A stretch of 64,000 nt of DNA from Heracleum sosnowskyi (Eukaryota; Streptophyta; Magnoliopsida; Apiales; Apiaceae): the NCBI GenBank assembly GCA_030848705.1, contig CM061238.1:61853133-61917132 (forward strand). Direction: 5' to 3'. Below are positions 11,576 to 22,159 of the stretch, one piece after another. A program made the translations under genes and the position numbers. The notes below the pieces were generated by a model. The model worked only from the letters and a program-made list of their open reading frames with translations. It was not told the DNA's origin and ran no database searches. The first letter of the stretch is position 1; the number at the start of each line of letters is the position of its first letter.

Positions 11576-13927
11576 CAAACTACGAGAAAATATCCGCAAA
11601 ATGGCCCGCTTCAATTTTTCCCCATTTTCCTTGTATAGCTCCCTTTATAGGTAAACGTAATCGGGCGTCCCCTGGTATCTGCTCCGATTCATGCACGGAC
11701 AGCTCCAAATGAAGTTTTCTGCAATTCTATAAACCCATAGGGTCAAACTACGAGAAAATATCCACAAAATGGCCCGCTTCAATTTTCCCCCATTTTCCTT
11801 GTATAGCTCCCTTTAGAGGTAAACGTAATCGGGCGTCCCCTGGTATCTGCTCCGATTCAGGCACGGACAGCTCCAAATGAAGTTTTCTGTAATTCTATAA
11901 ACAAATAGGGTCAAACTACGAGAAAATATCCACAAAATGGCCCGCTTCAATTTTCCCCCATTTCCCATGTATAGCTCCCTTTATAGGTAAACGTAATCGG
12001 GCGTCCCCTGGTATGTGCTCCGATTCAGGCACAGACAGCTTCAAATGAAGTTTTCTGTAATTCTATAAACCCATAGGGTCAAACTACGAGAAAATATCCA
12101 CAAAATGGCCCGCTTCAATTTTTCCCCATTTTCCTTGTATAGCTCCCTTTAGAGGTAAACGTAATCGGGCGTCCCCTGGTATCTGCTCCGATTCAGGCAC
12201 GGACAGCTTCAAATGAAGTTTTCTACAATTCTATAAACCCATAGGGTCAAACTACGAGAAAATATCCACAAAATGGCCCGCTTCAATTTTTCCCCATTTT
12301 CCTTGTATAGCTCCCTTTAGAGGTAAACGTAATCGGGCGTCCCCTGGTATCTGCTCCGATTCAGGCACAGACAGCATCAAATGAAGTTTTCTACAATTCT
12401 ATAAACCCATGGGGTCAAACTACGAGAAAATATCCACAAAATGGCCCGCTTCAATTTTTCCCCATTTTCCTTGTATAGCTCCCTTTAGAGGTAAACGTAA
12501 TCGGGCATCCCCTGGTATCTGCTCCGATTCAGGCACAGACAGCTTCAAATGAAGTTTTCTACAATTCTATAAACCCATAGGGTCAAACTACGAGAAAATA
12601 TCCACAAAATGGCCCGCTTCAATTTTTCCCCATTTTCCTTGTATAGCTCCCTTTATAGGTAAACGTAATCGGGCGTCCCCTGGTATCTGCTCCGATTCAT
12701 GCACGGACAGCTCCAAATGAAGTTTTCTGCAATTCTATAAACCCATAGGGTCAAACTACGAGAAAATATCCACAAAATGGCCCGCTTCAATTTTCCCCCA
12801 TTTTCCTTGTATAGCTCCCTTTAGAGGTAAACGTAATCGGGCGTCCCCTGGTATCTGCTCCGATTCATGCACGGACAGCTCCAAATGAAGTTTTCTGCAA
12901 TTCTATAAACCCATAGGGTCAAACTACGAGAAAATATCCACAAAATGGCCCGCTTCAATTTTCCCCCATTTTCCTTGTATAGCTCCCTTTAGAGGTAAAC
13001 GTAATCGGGCGTCCCCTGGTATCTGCTCCGATTCAGGCACGGACAGCTCCAAATGAAGTTTTCTGTAATTCAATAAACAAATAGGGTCAAACTACGAGAA
13101 AATATCCACAAAATGGCCCGCTTCAATTTTCCCCCATTTTCCATGTATAGCTCCCTTTATAGGTAAACGTAATCGGGCGTCCCCTGGTATGTGCTCCGAT
13201 TCAGGCACAGACAGCTTCAAATGAAATTTTCTGTAATTCTATAAACCCATAGGGTCAAACTACGAGAAAATATCCACAAAATGGCCCGCTTCAATTTTTC
13301 CCCATTTTCCTTGTATAGCTCCCTTTAGAGGTAAACGTAATCGGGCGTCCCCTGATATCTGCTCCGATTCAGGCACGGACAGCTCCAAATGAAGTTTTCT
13401 GTAATTCTATAAACAAATAGGGTCAAACTACGAGAAAATATCCACAAAATGGCCCGCTTCAATTTTTCCCCATTTTCCTTGTATAGCTCCCTTTATAGGT
13501 AAACGTAATCGGGCGTCCCCTGGTATCTGCTCCGATTCAGGCACGGACAGCTCCAAATGAAGTTTTCTGTAATTCTATAAACCCATAGGGTCAAACTACG
13601 AGAAAATATACACAAAATGGCCCGCTTCAATTTCCCCCCATTTTCCTTGTATATCTCCCTTTAGAGGTAAACGTAATCGGGCGTCCCCTGGTATCTGCTC
13701 CGATTCAGGCACGGACAGCTCCAAATGAAGTTTTCTGTAATTCTATAAACCCATAGGGTCAAACTACGAGAAAATATCCACAAAATGGCCCGCTTCAATT
13801 TTCCCCCATTTTCCTTGTATAGCTCCCTTTAGAGGTAAACGTAATCGGGCGTCCCCTGGTATCTGCTCCGATTCAGGCACGGACAGCTTCAAATGAAGTT
13901 TTCTACAATTCTATAAACCCATAGGGT
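11576..13927 (+). repeat. 14-monomer block, copy 3
   Basis: Same order and markers (tatccgcaaa at 11591, tttcccatg in the first D unit). Its right flank follows copy 1 (E', D, E, F, G, H, I up to about 15103), while its left flank follows copy 2. It is thus a mosaic of the two neighbourhoods, as expected after repeated unequal exchange. Confidence 0.85.
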
Positions 13928-15271
13928 CAAACTACGAGAAAATATCCACAAAATGGCCCGCTTCAATTTTTCCCCATTTTCCTTGTATAGCTCCCTTTAG
14001 AGGTAAACGTAATCGGGCGTCCCCTGGTATCTGCTCCGATTCAGGCACGGACAGCTCCAAATGAAGTTTTCTGTAATTCAATAAACAAATAGGGTCAAAC
14101 TACGAGAAAATATCCACAAAATGGCCTGCTTCAATTTTCCCCCATTTTCCATGTATAGCTCCCTTTATAGGTAAACGTAATCGGGCGTCCCCTGGTATGT
14201 GCTCCGATTCAGGCACAGACAGCTTCAAATGAAGTTTTCTGTAATTCTATAAACCCATAGGGTCAAACTACGAGAAAATATCCACAAAATGGTCCGCTTC
14301 AATTTTTCCCCATTTTCCTTGTATAGCTCCCTTTAGAGGTAAACGTAATCGGGCGTCCCCTGATATCTGCTCCGATTCAGGCACGGACAGCTCCAAATGA
14401 AGTTTTCTGTAATTCTATAAACAAATAGGGTCAAACTACGAGAAAATATCCACAAAATGGCCCGCTTCAATTTTTCCCCATTTTCCTTGTATAGCTCCCT
14501 TTATAGGTAAACGTAATCGGGCGTCCCCTGGTATCTGCTCCGATTCAGGCACGGACAGCTCCAAATGAAGTTTTCTGTAATTCTATAAACCCATAGGGTC
14601 AAACTACGAGAAAATATACACAAAATGGCCCGCTTCAATTTCCCCCCATTTTCCTTGTATATCTCCCTTTAGAGGTAAACGTAATCGGGCGTCCCCTGGT
14701 ATCTGCTCCGATTCAGGCACGGACAGCTCCAAATGAAGTTTTCTGTAATTCTATAAACCCATAGGGTCAAACTACGAGAAAATATCCACAAAATGGCCCG
14801 CTTCAATTTTCCCCCATTTTCCTTGTATAGCTCCCTTTAGAGGTAAACGTAATCGGGCGTCCCCTGGTATCTGCTCCGATTCAGGCACGGACAGCTTCAA
14901 ATGAAGTTTTCTACAATTCTATAAACCCATAGGGTCAAACTACGAGAAAATATCCACAAAATGGCCCGCTTCAATTTTTCCCCATTTTCCTTGTATAGCT
15001 CCCTTTAGAGGTAAACGTAATCGGGCGTCCCCTGGTATCTGCTCCGATTCAGGCACGGACAGCTTCAAATGAAGTTTTCTACAATTCTATAAACCCATAG
15101 GGTCAAACTACGAGAAAATATCCACAAAATGGCCTGCTTCAATTTTTCCCCATTTTCCTTGTATAGCTCCCTTTAGAGGTAAACGTAATCGGGCGTACCC
15201 TGGTATCTGCTCCGATTCAGGCACAGACAGCTTCAAATGAAGTTTTCTACAATTCTATAAACCCATAGGGT
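13928..15271 (+). repeat. Monomers E'-D-E-F-G-H-I-J right of block copy 3
   Basis: Eight 168-bp units. The first seven mirror 4688-5863 to the right of block copy 1. Private changes include atggcctgct near 14121 and atggtccgct near 14290. The J unit carries gcgtaccctgg, a variant shared with the unit at 16448, which links this stretch to the following 8-unit repeat. Confidence 0.78.
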
Positions 15272-16615
15272 CAAACTACGAGAAAATATCCACAAAATGG
15301 CCCGCTTCAATTTTTCCCCATTTTCCTTGTATAGCTCCCTTTATAGGTAAACGTAATCGGGCGTCCCCTGGTATCTGCTCCGATTCATGCACGGACAGCT
15401 CCAAATGAAGTTTTCTGCAATTCTATAAACCCATAGGGTCAAACTACGAGAAAATATCCACAAAATGTCCCGCTTCAATTTTCCCCCATTTTCCTTGTAT
15501 AGCTCCCTTTAGAGGTAAACGTAATCGGGCGTCCCCTGGTATCTGCTCCGATTCAGGCACGGACAGCTCCAAATGAAGTTTTCTGTAATTCTATAAACAA
15601 ATAGGGTCAAACTACGAGAAAATATCCACAAAATGGCCCGCTTCAATTTTCCCCCATTTTCCATGTATAGCTCCCTTTATAGGTAAACGTAATCGGGCGT
15701 CCCCTGGTATGTGCTCCGATTCAGGCACAGACAGCTTCAAATGAAGTTTTCTGTAATTCTATAAACCCATAGGGTCAAACTACGAGAAAATATCCACAAA
15801 ATGGCCCGCTTCAATTTTTCCCCATTTTCCTTGTATAGCTCCCTTTAGAGGTAAACGTAATCGGGCGTCCCCTGATATCTGCTCCGATTCAGGCACGGAC
15901 AGCTCCAAATGAAGTTTTCTGTAATTCTATAAACAAATAGGGTCAAACTACGAGAAAATATCCACAAAATGGCCCGCTTCAATTTTTCCCCATTTTCCTT
16001 GTATAGCTCCCTTTATAGGTAAACGTAATCGGGCGTCCCCTGGTATCTGCTCCGATTCAGGCACGGACAGCTCCAAATGAAGTTTTCTGTAATTCTATAA
16101 ACCCATAGGGTCAAACTACGAGAAAATATCCACAAAATGGCCCGCTTCAATTTTCCCCCATTTTCCTTGTATAGCTCCCTTTAGAGGTAAACGTAATCGG
16201 GCGTCCCCTGGTATCTGCTCCGATTCAGGCACGGACAGCTTCAAATGAAGTTTTCTACAATTCTATAAACCCATAGGGTCAAACTACGAGAAAATATCCA
16301 CAAAATGGCCCGCTTCAATTTTTCCCCATTTTCCTTGTATAGCTCCCTTTAGAGGTAAACGTAATCGGGCGTCCCCTGGTATCTGCTCCGATTCAGGCAC
16401 GGACAGCTTCAAATGAAGTTTTCTACAATTCTATAAACCCATAGGGTCAAACTACGAGAAAATATCCACAAAATGGCCCGCTTCAATTTTTCCCCATTTT
16501 CCTTGTATAGCTCCCTTTAGAGGTAAACGTAATCGGGCGTACCCTGGTATCTGCTCCGATTCAGGCACAGACAGCTTCAAATGAAGTTTTCTACAATTCT
16601 ATAAACCCATAGGGT
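15272..16615 (+). repeat. 8-monomer cycle A-C-D-E-F-H-I-J (1344 bp)
   Basis: A short complete turn of the subtype cycle without G, immediately followed at 16616 by another turn starting A-C-D-E-F-G-K. The C unit has the odd variant aaaatgtcccgc and the J unit has gcgtaccctgg, shared with the J unit just before the block, which suggests the two neighbouring cycles arose by tandem duplication. Confidence 0.8.
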
Positions 16616-18295
16616 CAAACTACGAGAAAATATCCACAAAATGGCCCGCTTCAATTTTTCCCCATTTTCCTTGTATAGCTCCCTTTATAGGTAAACGTAA
16701 TCGGGCGTCCCCTGGTATCTGCTCCGATTCATGCACGGACAGCTCCAAATGAAGTTTTCTGCAATTCTATAAACCCATAGGGTCAAACTACGAGAAAATA
16801 TCCACAAAATGGCCCGCTTCAATTTTCCCCCATTTTCCTTGTATAACTCCCTTTAGAGGTAAACGTAATCGGGCGTCCCCTGGTATCTGCTCCGATTCAG
16901 GCACGGACAGCTCCAAATGAAGTTTTCTGTAATTCTATAAACAAATAGGGTCAAACTACGAGAAAATATCCACAAAATGGCCCGCTTCAATTTTCCCCCA
17001 TTTTCCATGTATAGCTCCCTTTATAGGTAAACGTAATCGGGCGTCCCCTGGTATGTGCTCCGATTCAGGCACAGACAGCTTCAAATGAAGTTTTCTGTAA
17101 TTCTATAAACCCATAGGGTCAAACTACGAGAAAATATCCACAAAATGGCCCGCTTCAATTTTTCCCCATTTTCCTTGTATAGCTCCCTTTAGAGGTAAAC
17201 GTAATCGGGCGTCCCCTGATATCTGCTCCGATTCAGGCACGGACAGCTCCAAATGAAGTTTTCTGTAATTCTATAAACAAATAGGGTCAAACTACGAGAA
17301 AATATCCACAAAATGGCCCGCTTCAATTTTTCCCCATTTTCCTTGTATAGCTCCCTTTATAGGTAAACGTAATCGGGCGTCCCCTGGTATCTGCTCCGAT
17401 TCAGGCACGGACAGCTCCAAATGAAGTTTTCTGTAATTCTATAAACCCATAGGGTCAAACTACGAGAAAATATACACAAAATGGCCCGCTTCAATTTCCC
17501 CCCATTTTCCTTGTATAGCTCCCTTTAGAGGTAAACGTAATCGGGCGTCCCCTGGTATCTGCTCCGATTCAGGCACGGACAGCTCCAAATGAAGTTTTCT
17601 GTAATTCTATAAACCCATAGGGTCAAACTACGGGAAAATATCCACAAACTGGCCTGCTTCAATTTTTCCCCATTTTCCTTGTACAGCTCCCTTTAGAGGT
17701 AAACGTAATCGGGCATCCCCTGGTATCTGCTCCGATTCAGGCACGGACAGCTCCAAATGAAGTTTTCTGTAATTCTATAAACCCATAGGGTTAAACTACG
17801 AGAAAATATCCACAAAATGGCCCGCTTCAATTTTTCCCCATTTTCCTTGTATAGCTCCCTTTAGAGGTAAACGTAATCGGGCGTCCCCTGGTATCTGCTC
17901 CGATTCAGGCACGGACAGCTTCAAATGAAGTTTTCTACAATTCTATAAACCCATAGGGTCAAACTACGAGAAAATATCCACAAAATGGCCCGCTTCAATT
18001 TTTCCCCATTTTCCTTGTATAGCTCCCTTTAGAGGTAAACGTAATCGGGCGTCCCCTGGTATCTGCTCCGATTCAGGCACAGACAGCTTCAAATGAAGTT
18101 TTCTACAATTCTATAAACCCATGGGGTCAAACTACGAGAAAATATCCACAAAATGGCCCGCTTCAATTTTTCCCCATTTTCCTTGTATAGCTCCCTTTTG
18201 AGGTAAACGTAATCGGGCATCCCCTGGTATCTGCTCCGATTCAGGCACAGACAGCTTCAAATGAAGTTTTCTACAATTCTATAAACCCATAGGGT
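16616..18295 (+). repeat. 10-monomer cycle A-C-D-E-F-G-K-I-J1-J2 (1680 bp)
   Basis: The most complete turn of the subtype cycle seen. It contains the first K unit (17624): cgggaaa, acaaactggcctgc, gtacagc and gggcatcccc. The next stretch (18296-19639) repeats A-C-D-E-F-G-K-I at an offset of 1680 bp. Small differences (tagctcc against tatctcc in G) separate them. Confidence 0.82.
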
Positions 18296-19639
18296 CAAAC
18301 TACGAGAAAATATCCACAAAATGGCCCGCTTCAATTTTTCCCCATTTTCCTTGTATAGCTCCCTTTATAGGTAAACGTAATCGGGCGTCCCCTGGTATCT
18401 GCTCCGATTCATGCACGGACAGCTCCAAATGAATTTTTCTACAATTCTATAAACCCATAGGGTCAAACTACGAGAAAATATCCACAAAATGGCCCTCTTC
18501 AATTTTCCCCCATTTTCCTTGTATAGCTCCCTTTAGAGGTAAACGTAATCGGGCGTCCCCTGGTATCTGCTCCGATTCAGGCACGGACAGCTCCAAATGA
18601 AGTTTTCTGTAATTCAATAAACAAATAGGGTCAAACTACGAGAAAATATCCACAAAATGGCCCGCTTCAATTTTCCCCCATTTTCCATGTATAGCTCCCT
18701 TTATAGGTAAACGTAATCGGGCGTCCCCTGGTATGTGCACCGATTCAGGCACAGACAGCTTCAAATGAAGTTTTCTGTAATTCTATAAACCCATAGGGTC
18801 AAACTACGAGAAAATATCCACAAAATGGCCCGCTTCAATTTTTCCCCATTTTCCTTGTATAGCTCCCTTTAGAGGTAAACGTAATCGGGCGTCCCCTGAT
18901 ATCTGCTCCGATTCAGGCACGGACAGCTCCAAATGAAGTTTTCTGTAATTCTATAAACAAATAGGGTCAAACTACGAGAAAATATCCACAAAATGGCCCG
19001 CTTCAATTTTTCCCCATTTTCCTTGTATAGCTCCCTTTATAGGTAAACGTAATCGGGCGTCCCCTGGTATCTGCTCCGATTCAGGCACGGACAGCTCCAA
19101 ATGAAGTTTTCTGTAATTCTATAAACCCATAGGGTCAAACTACGAGAAAATATACACAAAATGGCCCGCTTCAATTTCCCCCCATTTTCCTTGTATATCT
19201 CCCTTTAGAGGTAAACGTAATCGGGCGTCCCCTGGTATCTGCTCCGATTCAGGCACGGACAGCTCCAAATGAAGTTTTCTGTAATTCTATAAACCCATAG
19301 GGTCAAACTACGGGAAAATATCCACAAACTGGCCTGCTTCAATTTTTCCCCATTTTCCTTGTACAGCTCCCTTTAGAGGTAAACGTAATCGGGCATCCCC
19401 TGGTATCTCCTCCGATTCAGGCACGGACAGCTCCAAATGAAGTTTTCTGTAATTCTATAAACCCATAGGGTCAAACTACGAGAAAATATCCACAAAATGG
19501 CCCGCTTCAATTTTTCCCCATTTTCCTTGTATAGCTCCCTTTAGAGGTAAACGTAATCGGGCGTCCCCTGGTATCTGCTCCGATTCAGGCACGGACAGCT
19601 TCAAATGAAGTTTTCTACAATTCTATAAACCCATAGGGT
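18296..19639 (+). repeat. 8-monomer cycle A-C-D-E-F-G-K-I
   Basis: Second turn of the 10-unit cycle, lacking J1 and J2. Its first unit has tgaatttttctacaatt, a hybrid-looking end between the A body and the tacaatt class. Its last five units (E-F-G-K-I, 18800-19639) are duplicated in tandem just to the right. Confidence 0.82.
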
Positions 19640-20479
19640 CAAACTACGAGAAAATATCCACAAAATGGCCCGCGTCAATTTTTCCCCATTTTCCTTGTAT
19701 AGCTCCCTTTAGAGGTAAACGTAATCGGGCGTCCCCTGATATCTGCTCCGATTCAGGCACGGACAGCTCCAAATGAAGTTTTCTGTAATTCTATAAACAA
19801 ATAGGGTCAAACTACGAGAAAATATCCACAAAATGGCCCGCTTCAATTTTTCCCCATTTTCCTTGTATAGCTCCCTTTATAGGTAAACGTAATCGGGCGT
19901 CCCCTGGTATCTGCTCCGATTCAGGCACGGACTGCTCCAAATGAAGTTTTCTGTAATTCTATAAACCCATAGGGTCAAACTACGAGAAAATATACACAAA
20001 ATGGCCCGCTTCAATTTCCCCCCATTTTCCTTGTATAGCTCCCTTTAGAGGTAAACGTAATCGGGCGTCCCCTAGTATCTGCTCCGATTCAGGCACGGAC
20101 AGCTCCAAATGAAGTTTTCTGTAATTCTATAAACCCATAGGGTCAAACTACGGGAAAATATCCACAAACTGGCCTGCTTCAATTTTTCCCCATTTTCCTT
20201 GTACAGCTCCCTTTAGAGGTAAACGTAATCGGGCATCCCCTGGTATCTGCTCCGATTCAGGCACGGACAGCTCCAAATGAAGTTTTCTGTAATTCTATAA
20301 ACCCATAGGGTCAAACTACGAGAAAATATCCACAAAATGGCCCGCTTCAATTTTTCCCCATTTTCCTTGTATAGCTCCCTTTAGAGGTAAACGTAATCGG
20401 GCGTCCCCTGGTATCTGCTCCGATTCAGGCACGGACAGCTTCAAATGAAGTTTTCTACAATTCTATAAACCCATAGGGT
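19640..20479 (+). repeat. Tandem 5-monomer duplicate E-F-G-K-I (840 bp)
   Basis: Repeats 18800-19639 at an offset of exactly 840 bp. Private changes include ggcccgcgtc in the E unit, ggactgctcc in F and cctagtatct in G. The G unit has tagctcc like the one at 17456, not tatctcc like its immediate neighbour, so the copy may not derive from the adjacent block alone. Confidence 0.82.
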
Positions 20480-20983
20480 CAAACTACGAGAAAATATCCA
20501 CAAAATGGCCCGCTTCAATTTTTCCCCATTTTCCTTGTATAGCTCCCTTTAGAGGTAAACGTAATCGGGCGTCCCCTGGTATCTGCTCCGATTCAGGCAC
20601 AGACAGCTCCAAATGAAGTTTTCTACAATTCTATAAACCCATGGGGTCAAACTACGAGAAAATATCCACAAAATGGCCCGCTTCAATTTTTCCCCATTTT
20701 CCTTGTATAGCTCCCTTTAGAGGTAAACGTAATCGGGCGTCCCCTGGTATCTGCTCCGATTCAGGCACGGACAGCTTCAAATGAAGTTTTCTACAATTCT
20801 ATAAACCCATAGGGTCAAACTACGAGAAAATATCCACAAAATGGCCCGCTTCAATTTTTCCCCATTTTCCTTGTATAGCTCCCTTTAGAGGTAAACGTAA
20901 TCGGGCGTCCCCTGGTATCTGCTCCGATTCAGGCACAGACAGCTCCAAATGAAGTTTTCTACAATTCTATAAACCCATGGGGT
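20312..20983 (+). repeat. Tandem dimers I-J, two copies of 336 bp
   Basis: The I-J pair at 20312-20647 is repeated at 20648-20983. Both J units share the unusual combination acagacagctcc, tacaatt and catggggt, not seen elsewhere in zone A, which supports a very recent 336-bp duplication. The first I unit is also the last unit of the 5-monomer block. Confidence 0.82.
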
Positions 20984-22159
20984 CAAACTACGAGAAAATA
21001 TCCACAAAATGGCCCGCTTCAATTTTTCCCCATTTTCCTTGTATAGCTCCCTTTATAGGTAAACGTAATCGGGCGTCCCCTGGTATCTGCTCCGATTCAG
21101 GCACGGACAGCTTCAAATGAAGTTTTCTACAATTCTATAAACCCATAGGGTGAAACTACGAGAAAATATCCACAAAATGGCCCGCTTCAATTTTCCCCCA
21201 TTTTCCTTGTATAGCTCCCTTTAGAGGTAAACGTAATCGGGCGTCCCCTGGTATCTGCTCCGATTCAGGCACAAACAGCTTCAAATGAAGTTTTCTACAA
21301 TTCTATAAACCCATGGGGTCAAACTACGAGAAAATATCCACAAAATGGCCCGCTTCAATTTCCCCCCATTTTCCTTGTATAGCTCCCTTTAGAGGTAAAC
21401 GTAATCGGGGGTCCCCTGGTATCTGCTCCGATTCAGGCACAGACAGCTTCAAATGAAGTTTTCTACAATTCTATAAACCCATAGGGTCAAACTACGAGAA
21501 AATATCCACAAAATGGCCCGCTTCAATTTTTCCCCATTTTCCTTGTATAGCTCCCTTTATAGGTAAACGTAATCGGGCGTCCCCTGGTATCTGCTCCGAT
21601 TCATGCACGGACAGCTCCAAATGAAGTTTTCTGCAATTCTATAAACCCATAGGGTCAAACTACAAGAAAATATTCACAAAATGGCCCGCTTCAATTTTCC
21701 CCCATTTTCCTTGTATAGCTCCCTTTAGAGGTAAACGTAATCGGGCGTCCCCTGGTATCTGCTCCGATTCAGGCACGGACAGCTCCAAATGAAGTTTTCT
21801 GTAATTCTATAAACAAATAGGGTCAAACTACGAGAAAATATCCACAAAATGGTCCGCTTCAATTTTCCCCCATTTTCCATGTATAGCTCCCTTTATAGGT
21901 AAACGTAATCGGGCGTCCCCTGGTATGAGCTCCGATTCAGGCACAGACAGCTTCAAATGAAGTTTTCTGTAATTCTATAAACCCATAGGGTCAAACTACG
22001 AGAAAATATCCACAAAATGGCCCGCTTCAATTTTTCCCCATTTTCCTTGTATAGCTACCTTTAGAGGTAAACGTAATCGGGCGTCCCCTGATATCTGCTC
22101 CGATTCAGGCACGGACAGCTCCAAATGAAGTTTTCTGTAATTCTATAAACAAATAGGGT
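20984..22159 (+). repeat. Right end of zone A, mixed and diverged monomers
   Basis: Seven 168-bp units: three tacaatt-class units with private changes (gtgaaactac at the 21152 junction, acaaacagcttc, atcgggggtcccc), then A-C-D-E. The C unit has tacaagaaaatattcac, with G-to-A and C-to-T changes, and D has tatgagc instead of tatgtgc. Divergence is visibly higher than in the block copies to the left, as expected near a boundary between amplified domains. Confidence 0.75.

Larger units (their letters stand above)
1..22159 (+). repeat. Zone A: canonical subtype array (132 monomers)
   Basis: Contains only the canonical haplotype: no ggacggctcc and no tcgaac junction occurs before about 22283. Subtypes recur in a preferred order: A (T5C4, tata, catgc, gcaatt), B (T4C5, taga, catgc), C (T4C5, taga, gtaatt, acaaat), D (ccatg, tatgtg, acagac), E (T5C4, taga, gatatct, acaaat), F (T5C4, tata, gtaatt), G (atatacac, T3C6, usually tatctcc), H (T4C5, cagcttc, tacaatt), I and J (T5C4, taga, tacaatt, with acggac or acagac), and K (cgggaaa, aactggcctgc, gtacagc). 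All units are 168 bp except one at 1849-1999, so subtype blocks stay in perfect register over 20 kb. No gene is present. Confidence 0.9.
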
